64,000 bases of DNA from Antarcticimicrobium luteum (GTDB lineage: Bacteria > Pseudomonadota > Alphaproteobacteria > Rhodobacterales > Rhodobacteraceae), in contig NZ_SMUV01000069.1 in assembly GCF_004358185.1 (NCBI RefSeq), forward strand, positions 123,259 through 187,258, given 5' to 3'. The notes below the pieces were generated by a model. It had not been told where the DNA came from. It worked only from the letters and a program-made list of their open reading frames with translations, and did no database searches. A program made the position numbers and the translations under genes. How positions within the stretch are numbered: the first letter of the stretch is position 1; every line of letters starts with the position of its first letter. Shown in pieces: positions 37,285 to 47,148 of this stretch.

Positions 37285-37644
37285 TTTTCTCCTCCCATAT
37301 AGATGCGGCTTTTCTTGCTGTGTCAGGCCGCACCTTGGGAAAAGACTTGCACATCACCACTCAAAGTCAAGCTTCGGAAAAACCGACCGGACGTCACATC
37401 CCCGCGGGACCTTTTCCTGACCCTGAAAGCCCGGAAATATCTCACTTTATGATTTAGGAAATTCCTGTAAATCATTGGCTTTAAAAAGATTTAATTTGAC
37501 TTCTGGTGATGGCGGATCAGCGCTGTCAAAATCCGGACGAGTCGTGGCGATCAGGCAGGCCACATCAACCGGCGCGCCCGCAGGTTTCGCACAGCAAAAT
37601 AAGATTTCATTGAAATACATTGATTCTCGCCCCACCGCGGGGTG
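37285..37644. other. 360-bp region upstream of livK: promoter and IclR-like operator
   Basis: No convincing gene. A 62-codon minus-strand frame (37447-37635) covers the operator and has no ribosome site, so it is not called. The stretch 37440-37500 is A+T-rich and fits a promoter. TTGACT on the minus strand near 37370 could be a closer -35 element. The IclR-like box (37585-37599) and a perfect ATTTCA-T-TGAAAT palindrome (37604-37616) lie near the iclR end of the gap. Confidence 0.55.
37585..37599. promoter_or_regulatory. IclR-type operator, copy upstream of the liv operon
   Basis: TTTCGCACAGCAAAA has the dyad TTTnGC-ACA-GCnAAA. It matches 44251-44265 at 14 of 15 positions; on the minus strand the extended match is ATTTTGCTGTGCG[A/G]AAC. 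Similar GC-centred dyads with outer A/T are known for IclR-family regulators such as PcaR/PobR-like proteins, and an iclR gene ends 45 bases away. Confidence 0.65.
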
Positions 37645-38427
37645 TCACGCCCGCAAGCTGAGCTGCTTTGCTGCCTCGATCAGCCTAGGCGCGTAATGTG
37701 TTTCAAGCTGTTTCCGCTTCACATGAAAAGACGGACCGCCGATGTTCAACCCGTAGATCCGGGACCGGTTCAGGGACAGCACGGGAACCGCGATCCCGTT
37801 CACGTCCGGCCGCCAGTCGCCGTAGCCAGAGCAAAATCCCCTGTCCTCATATTCCGCGCGCGCCGCTTCGAACCGCGCGCAGCGGTCGGCGTCGCCGTCG
37901 GGATCCTCGATCCGGGCCGAGTGGAACACCGCCGCGCGTTCCTCCTCGGACATGGCGACCAGAATGGCGCGCCCCATGGCCGACCGAAACAGCGGCAGGC
38001 GCGAGCCCACATGCATGGTCAGCGCCACATCCTCGCGCGAGGAATGCACGGCGACATAGATCACCTGGTCGCGGAACCGTTCCCCCAGCGCGGCGGTGAT
38101 ATAGGAATTTGGCCCGTTGCGCAGGTCGCGCAGAACTTCGGCGGCGCGGTCGCCGATCTCCATCCCCGCCAGGACGCCGAAGCCGAGTTGCAGCACCCCC
38201 GCGCCCAGCCGGTAGGTGCCGGTGCGCGTGTCGGCGACCAGGTATTCCAGCCGGCACAGCGTATGGGTCAGCCGCGACACGGTGGGCTTGGGCAGGCCGG
38301 TGCGGTCGGAAATGTCGGTGTTTGTCAGCTCCACCTCGTTGGGGCGAAAACAGCGCAGGACATCCAGCCCCCGCGCCAGCGCGGTAACGAAGTTGCGGTC
38401 CTTGTCGTCCTCGGGGATCAGGTCCAT
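37645..38427 (-). CDS. IclR-family transcriptional regulator
   Basis: 260 residues from ATG 38427; longer starts would overlap the phosphotransferase gene. N-terminal winged HTH (about 12-75) with ALARGLDVLRCFRP and GLPKPTVSRLTHTLCRLEYL, followed by an IclR effector domain with VYVAVHSSRED-like (VIYVAVHSSRED) and GRAILVAMSEEER blocks. It is the last gene of the seven-gene acd operon (4-bp gap). The matching operators at 37585 and 44251 suggest it controls its own operon and the liv importer; effector unknown. Confidence 0.88.
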   Translation of the reverse strand: MDLIPEDDKDRNFVTALARGLDVLRCFRPNEVELTNTDISDRTGLPKPTVSRLTHTLCRLEYLVADTRTGTYRLGAGVLQLGFGVLAGMEIGDRAAEVLRDLRNGPNSYITAALGERFRDQVIYVAVHSSREDVALTMHVGSRLPLFRSAMGRAILVAMSEEERAAVFHSARIEDPDGDADRCARFEAARAEYEDRGFCSGYGDWRPDVNGIAVPVLSLNRSRIYGLNIGGPSFHVKRKQLETHYAPRLIEAAKQLSLRA

Positions 38428-38431
38428 GCGC

Positions 38432-39463
<1,032 letters not shown>

Positions 39464-39472
39464 CGGTCATCC

Positions 39473-40132
39473 TCAGCTGTAGGTCAGAAGATCGGCGGCC
39501 CCGGGGGGCGCGAAATGCGGCGTGGTATTGAATTCATGCAGGAAAAAACGGCTGCCTGAAAAGACAAAGCGGGTGATCGAGGTGTTCTTGATCTGAAGGT
39601 TCAGCGCGATCATCTGTTTCGGCGGTGCCTCGAGACTGGCGGCGACAAGCTGTCCGATGGCGCCGCCGGAGCTGATGACCAGCACCCGTTCCACCGGCTC
39701 GGCGGTGGCAAAGGCGCGGGCGGCCTCGACCCGCGCGGTGAAATCCGACCAGCTTTCCCTGGCGCCCGAAAGGCCGCCGGCCTGCCACTCCAGGATGGTC
39801 TCGCGCAGGGTGCGGAAGTGGGTCTTGCGGTCCTCGCGCACCAGGTCGGGCATCTCACCGCCGAAACGGGCGTCCAGCAGGTCGTGGAAGTCGTATTCGT
39901 TCCAGCCCGGGTGGGTTTGCGGCGCGGCATCGAACCCCATCGAGCGCAGGGTTTCCTTTTGCCGGGTCAGCGTGCCGGTGATCAGCCGATCGGGCACCCA
40001 GCCGGTTTCGCGCAGCGCCCGGCCGGCCACCTCGGCCTGTTTGTGGCCCAGATCGCTCAGCCGGTCATAGCTGGCCGCGTCCCCGGCGCCGAAGGAGGCC
40101 TGCGCATGGCGGATCACCAATAGTTCGGCCAT
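39473..40132 (-). CDS. Histidine phosphatase superfamily protein
   Basis: 219 residues. Catalytic RH motif VIRHAQASFG near residue 7 (RHAQ where RHGE is commoner), SDLGHKQAEVAGRAL, and the second His in VLVISSGGAIGQLVA where the usual [GS]H[GS] is SSGG, so the distal His appears to be missing or moved. Members are cofactor-independent phosphoglycerate-mutase-like phosphatases. It is nine bases before the kinase gene and six after the SDR, so it may act on phosphorylated intermediates or be a non-catalytic member. Confidence 0.82.
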   Translation of the reverse strand: MAELLVIRHAQASFGAGDAASYDRLSDLGHKQAEVAGRALRETGWVPDRLITGTLTRQKETLRSMGFDAAPQTHPGWNEYDFHDLLDARFGGEMPDLVREDRKTHFRTLRETILEWQAGGLSGARESWSDFTARVEAARAFATAEPVERVLVISSGGAIGQLVAASLEAPPKQMIALNLQIKNTSITRFVFSGSRFFLHEFNTTPHFAPPGAADLLTYS

Positions 40133-40138
40133 GCGCCC

Positions 40139-41068
40139 TCAGTCGCCCCAGGGCAGGGTCAGACCGCGGGCGTCGGCGGCCTTGCGGGCGTATTTGCGGG
40201 TCTGCTGGAAGGCGTCGGTCAGTTCCCTGCGGCCCGTCTCATCCGCGATGGCCTCGATATGCGCGGCGACGCCTTCGGGGGTGTTCTGCGCCCCCTCCAG
40301 CAGGACGCCCTCGGTTTCATAGACGCGGGTCAGCGCATAGCAGCCGGCGCCAGCACCCAGGATGGTGCGCGAGGGGGCGATTTCGCTGACCAGATAGAGC
40401 AGGCCGGGGGTGATGGTCTCCGGCTGCAACAGCGCCAGCGCCTCCTCCGGCATCAGGCTTTCGGTCATGCGGGTCGCTGCCGTGGGCGCCAGCGTGTTGA
40501 CGCGGATATCGTCGCGCGCGCCCTCAAGGTGCAGCACGTTCATCAGCCCCATCATCGCCGCCTTGGCCGCGCCATAGTTGGCCTGACCGAAATTGCCGTA
40601 AAGGCCGGAGGCGGAGGAGGTCAGCACGATGCGCCCGTATTTCTGTTCCCGCATGATCGGCCAGACCGCGTGGGTGCAGGTGGCGGTGCCCATCAGGTGC
40701 ACGTCGACCACCTTGCGGAAATCGTCCATCGTCATCTTGGCAAAGGTCTTGTCGCGCAGGATGCCGGCGTTGTTGACCAGAATGTCGATGCGGCCCCATT
40801 GCGTCATGGTCTGGTCGACCATATCGGCGATCTCAGCCTCATCCGCCACATCGGCGCCGTGGGCGATCGCCTCGCCTCCGCCGGCGCGGATCTCGTCCAC
40901 CACGGCGCTGGCGGCGCTGGCCGAGCGGCCCTCGCCGTCGGTCGCGGCCCCCAGATCGTTGATCACCACCCTGGCGCCGCGCGCGGCCAGCCCCAGGGCA
41001 TGGCTGCGGCCCAGACCGGCGCCCGCGCCGGTGACGATGGCGACCCGCCCGTCAAATCGAATATCCAT
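40139..41068 (-). CDS. SDR-family 3-hydroxyacyl-CoA dehydrogenase (MFE-2-like)
   Basis: 309 residues. Cofactor motif TGAGAGLGRSHALGLAARGA and NDLGAATDGEGRS match the (3R)-hydroxyacyl-CoA dehydrogenase part of peroxisomal MFE-2 type enzymes; NNAGILRDKTFAKM and the catalytic Ser (TSSASGLYG) with Tyr/Lys in NYGAAKAAMMGL follow. It likely oxidises a 3-hydroxyacyl-CoA in the same pathway as the acyl-CoA dehydrogenases. About 50 residues longer than a simple SDR because of the MFE-like C-terminal segment. Confidence 0.88.
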   Translation of the reverse strand: MDIRFDGRVAIVTGAGAGLGRSHALGLAARGARVVINDLGAATDGEGRSASAASAVVDEIRAGGGEAIAHGADVADEAEIADMVDQTMTQWGRIDILVNNAGILRDKTFAKMTMDDFRKVVDVHLMGTATCTHAVWPIMREQKYGRIVLTSSASGLYGNFGQANYGAAKAAMMGLMNVLHLEGARDDIRVNTLAPTAATRMTESLMPEEALALLQPETITPGLLYLVSEIAPSRTILGAGAGCYALTRVYETEGVLLEGAQNTPEGVAAHIEAIADETGRRELTDAFQQTRKYARKAADARGLTLPWGD

Positions 41069-41092
41069 AAGCCTATCCTCCCCTGCTCTGCC

Positions 41093-41914
41093 TCACTCCA
41101 AGGCGGGCGCGAAAATGTTATTGCCGATCTGCACGTTCAGCCCGCCGGAAACCGGAATCACCGCACCGGTCACATAGGCGCCGCCGCGGCCGCAAAGGAA
41201 CAGCATGCAGCCCGCGATATCCTCGTCGCGGCCGACCCGGCCCAGCGGCACACCGGCGCCGACCTTTTCACGCTTTTCCTCATCCGCGGTGGCGAAGGCG
41301 GTCATCTTCGACACGAAGGGCCCCGGCGCCAGCGCGTTGACGGTCACCGCCTGACCGGCAAGCTCCTTGGCGAGGATCTTGGTCAGGTGCATCACGGCGG
41401 CCTTGGAGGCCGAATAGCTATAGGCGCCGTCGCCCATCGGTACCTCGCCCATGACCGACCCCACATTGACCACCCGCGCGGGGTCGTCGACGGTGCCCGA
41501 GGCAATCAGCATCGGCAGCAGTTTCTGGGTCAGATGGAACGGACCCGCCACATTCAGGCCCAGCACCTTTTCCCATGCCTCATAGGGGAACTGCCCCAGC
41601 GGCGATCCCCAGGTCCGCCCCGCATTGTTCATAAGGATATCAAGGGATTCGGCGCGCTTTCTTACCTCTTGCACGAGGGCGTCGATCCCCGCCTCGCTGC
41701 CGACGTCGCCGGCGAACCCCTCGGCGGTGCCGGGGGCGCCGAGCGCGTTGAGCTCATCGGCCACCGCCACGCAGGCATCGCCCTTGCGGCTGGCGATCAG
41801 CACGCGGGCGCCAGCGCGCAGCAGCCCCTCGGCTGCCATGCGGCCGATACCGGTTGCGCCGCCGGTGACCAGGGCGGTCTTGCCAGTGAGATTGAACAGG
41901 GTTTCGGGTGTCAT
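41093..41914 (-). CDS. SDR-family oxidoreductase
   Basis: 273 residues from ATG 41914. TGGATGIGRMAAEGL is the cofactor loop, MNNAGRTWGSPLG the NAG region, VNVGSVMGEVPMG the Ser and YSYSASKAAVMHLTKIL the Tyr/Lys site. The end SGGLNVQIGNNIFAPALE is unlike simple fatty-acid reductases. The extended frame to 41995 overlaps the upstream dehydrogenase gene and is rejected. Second SDR of the acd operon, 24 bases before the MFE-like one. Confidence 0.87.
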   Translation of the reverse strand: MTPETLFNLTGKTALVTGGATGIGRMAAEGLLRAGARVLIASRKGDACVAVADELNALGAPGTAEGFAGDVGSEAGIDALVQEVRKRAESLDILMNNAGRTWGSPLGQFPYEAWEKVLGLNVAGPFHLTQKLLPMLIASGTVDDPARVVNVGSVMGEVPMGDGAYSYSASKAAVMHLTKILAKELAGQAVTVNALAPGPFVSKMTAFATADEEKREKVGAGVPLGRVGRDEDIAGCMLFLCGRGGAYVTGAVIPVSGGLNVQIGNNIFAPALE

Positions 41915-41924
41915 GTCCGCTCCT

Positions 41925-43040
41925 TCAGAATCCGCGCAGGCGGGCGACGACGCCCGCGTGATAGCCATAGTCGCCCAACCATTCGGCACCGACACGGGCG
42001 CGCTTCATGTAAAAGCCCATGTCGAAGGCGTCGGTCATGCCGTTGCCGCCATGCATCTGTACCCCCTCCTGCACCGCGAGCTGCGCGGTCTGCGTGGCGC
42101 GCGCCTTGGCCAGCGATACGGCAAGTCCGGCATCGCCGGGGCTTTCGTCCAGCACCCGGCCCGCGTGCAGGATGGCCGAGGCGGTCACCTCGCATTCGCA
42201 CCAAAGATGCGCGGCGCGATGTTGCAGCGCCTGAAAACTGCCGATGGGCGCGCCGAACTGTTTGCGCTCCTTGAGGTATTCGACCGTGATGCCAAAGGCC
42301 CCGGCGGCCAGCCCGGCCATCTCGGCCGCCAGCGCCGCCTGGCCGGCGCGCAGCGCGGGGACGAGCACGCTCATCGCGCCGTCCACCTGGCCCAAAACGT
42401 CGTCGCCGGTGGCCTCGACGCCATGAAAGGCAATCTGCGCCGCGTCGCGGCCGTCGATCATCCTTTGCGCCGACCGGGCGATTCCGGCGCGGTCGGCCGG
42501 AATGTCGAACAGCGTCAGCCCGGCGTCGGTGCGCGCCAGCACCAGCAGCCGGTCGGCAAATCCGCCATCAATGACAAAGCGTTTCCCGCCAGTCAGGCGA
42601 AAGCCGTTGCCGACCCGCTCGGCGCGCAGCTGGCTCGCCTCGGGGTCATGCTTGGCACCCTCGTCCACTGCCAGCGCATAGGTCCGCGTGCCGCCGGCGA
42701 TCGAGGCCAGCGCAGTTTTGGCGCGCTCGTCCGCCACCTGGCGCAGCGCGGTGGCCGCTATCACGGCGGTGGAGAGGAACGGGCTGACGCTGAGGCTCCG
42801 GCCCATTTCCCCGGCCAGCACATTGGCGGCCGCATGCCCCATGTCGGCGCCGCCCGCCTCTTCGGGCACCAGGACCCCGGCCCAGCCCATCCGGGCCATC
42901 TGCTGCCAGAGGTCGGGATCGTGGGTCTGCCCGGCATCGCGCATCGCGCGCAGTTTACCCACCGGGGCGGCCTCGTCCAGAAAGCCGCGCGCGGCGTCGG
43001 CCAGCATGACCTCTTCTTCGGTTCGTACCAGTTTTGCCAT
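41925..43040 (-). CDS. Acyl-CoA dehydrogenase, second of an adjacent pair
   Basis: 371 residues from ATG 43040 (four bases after the first dehydrogenase). Acyl-CoA dehydrogenase fold with an N-terminal helical domain (QMARMGWAGVLVPEEAGGAD), a middle domain with GGKRFVIDGGFADRLLVLAR and C-terminal YLKERKQFGAPIGSFQALQH and QMHGGNGMTDAFDMGFYMKR. The middle-domain FAD motif xxTEPxAGSD of the usual family is not evident, as in the partner subunits of heteromeric dehydrogenases. Probably forms a complex with the protein at 43045-44223. Confidence 0.87.
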   Translation of the reverse strand: MAKLVRTEEEVMLADAARGFLDEAAPVGKLRAMRDAGQTHDPDLWQQMARMGWAGVLVPEEAGGADMGHAAANVLAGEMGRSLSVSPFLSTAVIAATALRQVADERAKTALASIAGGTRTYALAVDEGAKHDPEASQLRAERVGNGFRLTGGKRFVIDGGFADRLLVLARTDAGLTLFDIPADRAGIARSAQRMIDGRDAAQIAFHGVEATGDDVLGQVDGAMSVLVPALRAGQAALAAEMAGLAAGAFGITVEYLKERKQFGAPIGSFQALQHRAAHLWCECEVTASAILHAGRVLDESPGDAGLAVSLAKARATQTAQLAVQEGVQMHGGNGMTDAFDMGFYMKRARVGAEWLGDYGYHAGVVARLRGF

Positions 43041-43044
43041 GTCC

Positions 43045-44223
43045 CTACCCCGGCAGTCCGAGCACACGGCGCGAAAGGATGCTGAGCATCACCTCGGACG
43101 TGCCGCCCTCGATCGAGTTCGCCTTGCTGCGCAACCACTGCGGCGCGCGCCCGTCGGCCCAGTCGAGCGCGTCGCTACCCGCGCCGGCCATGATCAGTTC
43201 CTGCCGGGTCTTGTTCAGTTCGGTGCCCATGTATTTCAGCATGGCCGAGGCGTCGCCGGTGCCCTGCCCCGCCTCGGACTGGTCCTTGTAGCGTTCCAGC
43301 GTCAGGCCGAAGGCCAGGTCGTCGACCTCGGCGCGCATCGCGTCGGCGCGCAGGATCGGGTCGTCCAGATTCCCGCCCTCGGCCAGAATCGCGCCGAGCG
43401 AGCGGGCGCCGCCGGCCAGCATGGCCGAGCCGGAGATCATCTCGCGTTCATGGGTCAGCAGATACTTGGCCACGTCCCAGCCGCGATTGACCTCGCCGAC
43501 CTGCGCCGGAATCCCCGCGCCATAGGATTTCGGCACCTTCACATCGTCGAAAAAGGTTTCGCAGAACGGCGAGGCTCCGGAGATCAGACGGATCGGGCGG
43601 GTCGAGACACCCTCGGCCTCCATGTCGATCAGAACAAAGGAGATGCCCCTGTGTTTCGGCGCCTCACGGTCGGTGCGCACCAGGGCAAAGATCCAGTCGG
43701 CCTTGTCGGCATAGGATGTCCAGATCTTTTGCCCGTTGACCAGCCAGTGATCGCCGCGATCCTCGCATTTTGTCTGCAGGCTGGCCAGGTCCGATCCCGC
43801 ACCCGGTTCGGAATAGCCCTGGCACCAGCGGATCTCGCCCCGCGCGATCGGCGGCAGATAATGCAGTTTCTGTTCATGGGTGCCGAAGTGGAGCAGCGCC
43901 GGACCCAGCATCCAGATGCCGAAGGATTGAAGGGGACGGCGCGCGTTGATGCGCCCCATCTCTTCGTGAAAGATCTTTTCCTGGTCGCGGTTCAGCCCGG
44001 CGCCGCCATACTCTTGCGGCCAGGTGGGCACGGTGTAGCCGGCCGCCGCACAGCGATCGAGCCAGGTTTTCTGCGCCTCTGACGTAAAGTTCCAGTTCTT
44101 TCCGCCCCAGCAGATGCTATCCTCGCCGACAGCACCGTCGCGCATTTCCTGCGGACAGTTCTGATCCAGCCATGCGCGAATATCGGCGCGAAACTGCGCC
44201 AGCTCGTCTTTGTCCTGCACCAT
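43045..44223 (-). CDS. Acyl-CoA dehydrogenase, first of an adjacent pair
   Basis: 392 residues from ATG 44223, preceded by GGGGGAGG. Contains WCQGYSEPGAGSDLASLQTK (FAD/substrate loop), NGQKIWTSYADKADWIFALV and the C-terminal SIEGGTSEVMLSILSRRVLG. It resembles long-substrate dehydrogenases used for steroid or other bulky acyl-CoAs (FadE26/28 type), which work as alpha2beta2 with a neighbouring subunit. First gene of the seven-gene operon; its promoter region holds the IclR-type site 28 bases before the start. Confidence 0.88.
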   Translation of the reverse strand: MVQDKDELAQFRADIRAWLDQNCPQEMRDGAVGEDSICWGGKNWNFTSEAQKTWLDRCAAAGYTVPTWPQEYGGAGLNRDQEKIFHEEMGRINARRPLQSFGIWMLGPALLHFGTHEQKLHYLPPIARGEIRWCQGYSEPGAGSDLASLQTKCEDRGDHWLVNGQKIWTSYADKADWIFALVRTDREAPKHRGISFVLIDMEAEGVSTRPIRLISGASPFCETFFDDVKVPKSYGAGIPAQVGEVNRGWDVAKYLLTHEREMISGSAMLAGGARSLGAILAEGGNLDDPILRADAMRAEVDDLAFGLTLERYKDQSEAGQGTGDASAMLKYMGTELNKTRQELIMAGAGSDALDWADGRAPQWLRSKANSIEGGTSEVMLSILSRRVLGLPG

Positions 44224-44250
44224 GCCTCCCCCGTCATGTTGCGCGGTATG

Positions 44251-44265
44251 TTCCGCACAGCAAAA
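44251..44265. promoter_or_regulatory. IclR-type operator, copy between acd operon and quinone oxidoreductase
   Basis: TTCCGCACAGCAAAA, dyad with ACA centre, 14 of 15 identical to 37585-37599. It lies 28 bases before the acyl-CoA dehydrogenase start and about 100 before the divergent gene, so it would sit near the -10 region of the minus-strand promoter (TTGTCA-N17-AATTTT is the best candidate). Confidence 0.65.
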
Positions 44266-44366
44266 TTGCATTTTGAATTTCGATTGACAACACTGATTTG
44301 CAACAGGATGACTCGGAACCAAATCCGCGACCGGCATTGACGGCGCGGCACAAGGGAGGAAAATTC

Positions 44367-45362
44367 ATGAAAGCCATGCTCAGTACCGCACCAGGCGGAC
44401 CCGAAACGCTGGAACTGACAAACCTGCCGGACCCGGAGGTGAAAAAAGGTCACCTGCTGGTGCGGGTGCATGCGGCGGGTCTGAACTTTCCCGATACGCT
44501 GATGATCCGCGATCTCTATCAATTCAAGCCGCCGCGCCCCTTTGCGCCGGGCGGCGAGATCGCCGGCGAGGTTCTGGCGGTGGGCGACGGTGTCAGCGGT
44601 TTCGCCGTCGGCGACCGGGTTCTGGCGCTGACCGGGCATGGCGGCTTTGCCACCCATGTGAACGCCGAGGCCGCAAAGGCGGTGAAGATCCCCGATGCGA
44701 TGCCCTATGAGGATGCGGCCTGCTTCGTCTTCACTTACGGCACCTCGCATCACGCGCTGAAGGACCGCGCGCAGCTTCAACCGGGCGAAACACTGCTGAT
44801 CCTGGGCGCGGCGGGCGGCGTCGGCGCGGCCGCGATCGAGCTGGGCAAGGCAGCGGGCGCAAAGGTGATCGCGGCCGTGTCCTCGGAGGACAAGGCGCAG
44901 TTCTGCCGCGACATCGGCGCGGACGAAACCCTGATCTATCCGCGAGAGATGGACCGCGACGCGCAAAAGGCTCTGTCGGCGGGGATCAAGGAGTTGGCCG
45001 GGCCGAACGGCGTCGATGTCGTCTATGACGCGGTGGGCGGCGATTACGCCGAACCGGCGCTGCGGGCGCTGGCCTGGAAGGGGCGGTATCTGGTGGTGGG
45101 CTTTCCGGCGGGCATTCCGAAGATCCCGCTGAACCTGACCCTGCTGAAGGGCAGCCAGATCGTCGGCGTGTTCTGGGGCGCCGCCGTCGCGCGCGAGCCC
45201 GACGGACACGCACGCAACATGGCCGATCTGTTCCGGCTCTACGCCGAGGGCAGGATCAAGCCGCGGATCAGCGCCCGGTTCCCGCTGGCGCAGGCCGCCG
45301 AGGCGCTGAGCCTGATGGAGGAGCGCAAGGCCAAGGGCAAGGTCGTCCTGACGCTGGACTGA
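44367..45362 (+). CDS. NADPH:quinone oxidoreductase family (zinc-free MDR)
   Basis: 331 residues from ATG 44367, with GGGAGG upstream. MDR fold: GroES-like N-terminal domain (HAAGLNFPDTLMIRDLYQF, APGGEIAGEVLAVGDGV) and Rossmann domain with AAGGVGAAAIELGKAAGAKV. No zinc-binding Cys cluster is seen. Members reduce quinones or the double bond of enoyl-CoAs (crotonyl-CoA reductase-like). Divergent from the acd operon across the IclR-type box, so probably part of the regulon. Confidence 0.87.
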   Translation: MKAMLSTAPGGPETLELTNLPDPEVKKGHLLVRVHAAGLNFPDTLMIRDLYQFKPPRPFAPGGEIAGEVLAVGDGVSGFAVGDRVLALTGHGGFATHVNAEAAKAVKIPDAMPYEDAACFVFTYGTSHHALKDRAQLQPGETLLILGAAGGVGAAAIELGKAAGAKVIAAVSSEDKAQFCRDIGADETLIYPREMDRDAQKALSAGIKELAGPNGVDVVYDAVGGDYAEPALRALAWKGRYLVVGFPAGIPKIPLNLTLLKGSQIVGVFWGAAVAREPDGHARNMADLFRLYAEGRIKPRISARFPLAQAAEALSLMEERKAKGKVVLTLD

Positions 45363-45370
45363 GCCCGGTG

Positions 45371-46027
45371 TCAGCCCAGATGCGCGCAGTCGTTGAAGCC
45401 CCGCACCGTCATCAGGTCGCCCTGGATCACCAGCCGGCTGATCGAGCCGTTGGCGGCACCGTTGAAGGCGAAGGCGTCCGACTGGCTGGCCATCGCCATG
45501 GCCGCGCCGATCACACCGCCGTGGACCACGGCGGCGATCAGCTGATCGGGATGGGCCGCGGCGATGCGCAGCAGCCCGTCACGGACCCGGGCGTGCAGCG
45601 TGGCGGTGGTCTCGGCCCCAGGGATCTCGCCCCATTCGCGATTTTCCCGGGCGCGCTGGAAGGCCGGGTCGTTCTCGGCGGCCTTGATTCTGTACAATCC
45701 GCCGTCCCAATCGCCCAGATGCACCTCGCGCAGGGCGGCCTCCACGCGCGGGGTCATCCCCAACCGCTCGGCCAGCGGCGCGGCGGTCTGACGGGTGCGC
45801 TGCAGCGTGGTCACGTAGATCGCCGAAATCGGTTCCCGGTGCAGCCGCTCGGCCACCGCGCGGGCCTGGGCGAGGCCGTTGTCATGCAGCGCCGGATCGC
45901 CATGACCGTCCTTCATGGGAAAGGATTCGCCGGGGCGCGCCGGCATGCTCTCGCCATGGCGGATCAGCAGGATATCGGCGGCGCCTGCGGGCGGGCGGTA
46001 GACGTGCTGGGGGTATTCGCGGGTCAT
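45371..46027 (-). CDS. Histidine phosphatase superfamily protein
   Basis: 218 residues from ATG 46027. RHGES catalytic motif near residue 26 (ILLIRHGESMPA), DNGLAQARAVAERL, TLQRTRQTAAPLAERLG and AAVVHGGVIGAAMAM, the latter with the second catalytic His. Unlike its relative at 39473, this one has all expected residues. Convergent with the quinone oxidoreductase (8-bp gap), divergent from the next MDR. Role unknown; possibly dephosphorylation of a small metabolite. Confidence 0.87.
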   Translation of the reverse strand: MTREYPQHVYRPPAGAADILLIRHGESMPARPGESFPMKDGHGDPALHDNGLAQARAVAERLHREPISAIYVTTLQRTRQTAAPLAERLGMTPRVEAALREVHLGDWDGGLYRIKAAENDPAFQRARENREWGEIPGAETTATLHARVRDGLLRIAAAHPDQLIAAVVHGGVIGAAMAMASQSDAFAFNGAANGSISRLVIQGDLMTVRGFNDCAHLG

Positions 46028-46125
46028 CGGAGCCTCCGGGTCATTGTCGCGCGCCAAGCTAATCGCAGATGCGGCAGGCGCAACCCGGCCAAAGGCCACA
46101 ATCGGACAACAGAAGGGAGGATGAG

Positions 46126-47148
46126 ATGAAAACGCGAGAGATCGCCGTCGCGAGTCTGCCGGAGGGGGCGCTGAGCCAGGATCACTTCACGGTGCGCGAG
46201 GTGGACCTGGTCCCCCCTGGGCCGGGAGAGGTCATGCTGCGCACCGTCCTGATTTCGATCGACGCCGCCGCGCGGGCCTGGATGCAGGGGGCGACCTATC
46301 GCGCGCCGGTACGGGCCGGAGATGCGATGCCCTGCTTTGCGCTTTGCGAGGTGGTCGAGAGCAACGCGCCGGACCTTGCCAAGGGCGATCTGGTCGCCGG
46401 TGAGAGCGTCTGGGCCGATTACGCCAATGTCCCGGCGCGACAGGTGCAGAAACTGCCCGACATCCGCCCCCTCACCCATCACCTGAGCGTTTACGGCATT
46501 GCCGGCAAGACCGCCTTTCACGGGCTTGTCGGCGTCGGCCGGCCGATTGCGGGAGAAACTGTTCTTGTCTCTGCCGCCGCCGGTGCGGTCGGCGCCTACG
46601 TGGGGCAGATCGCCCGGGCGTTGGGCTGCCGGGTGGTGGGAATTGCCGGGGGTGCGGAAAAATGCGCCTTTGTCACCGGGGAACTGGGGTTCGATGCCTG
46701 CGTCGACTACCGCGATCCGAAGATGTTCAAGGCGCTGCGGGCAGCCTGCCCCGATGGCGTCGATGTCTATTTCGACAATGTCGGCGGTGCGGTTCTGGAG
46801 GCCGCGCTTTTCGCGATGAACGAGCGCGGCCGGGTCATCTGTTGCGGCGCGATCAGCCAGTACGACAGCGCCGCCGCCAGTGGCCCGAGAAACCTGCCGG
46901 GGCTGGTGGTGGTCAAGCGGCTGCGGATGGAAGGTTTCATCGTCACCGATTTCGCCCATCAGGACGCCACCGCAGAACGCGCGCTGAGAACCTGGGTCGC
47001 CAAAGGACAGATCAAGGTGATCGAGGACGTGATCGACGGGCTGGAAAACACCCCCGCCGCCCTGATCGGCCTGCTGGCCGGCGAAAACCGGGGAAAACGC
47101 ATGGTCCGGGTCGGCCCGGATCCCACAGAGGGAAAGGACACAGCATGA
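46126..47148 (+). CDS. NADP-dependent MDR oxidoreductase (prostaglandin/leukotriene reductase-like)
   Basis: 340 residues from ATG 46126, with GGGAGG upstream. MDR fold without zinc ligands; cofactor motif AAAGAVGAYVGQIARALGCR near residue 150 and the VYFDNVGGAVLEAAL block of the PTGR/CurA subfamily. Such enzymes reduce C=C bonds next to a carbonyl with NADPH. It overlaps the MaoC gene by 4 bp, so the pair could act on one enoyl intermediate. Confidence 0.88.
   Translation: MKTREIAVASLPEGALSQDHFTVREVDLVPPGPGEVMLRTVLISIDAAARAWMQGATYRAPVRAGDAMPCFALCEVVESNAPDLAKGDLVAGESVWADYANVPARQVQKLPDIRPLTHHLSVYGIAGKTAFHGLVGVGRPIAGETVLVSAAAGAVGAYVGQIARALGCRVVGIAGGAEKCAFVTGELGFDACVDYRDPKMFKALRAACPDGVDVYFDNVGGAVLEAALFAMNERGRVICCGAISQYDSAAASGPRNLPGLVVVKRLRMEGFIVTDFAHQDATAERALRTWVAKGQIKVIEDVIDGLENTPAALIGLLAGENRGKRMVRVGPDPTEGKDTA

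Noticed and set aside
37447..37635. 62-codon minus-strand frame upstream of livK
   Set aside because: Covers the IclR-type operator, no ribosome site, no family resemblance.
40259..42274. Plus-strand open frame of about 670 codons
   Set aside because: Antisense to two SDR genes and a dehydrogenase; His/Arg/Gln-rich composition of a shadow frame.
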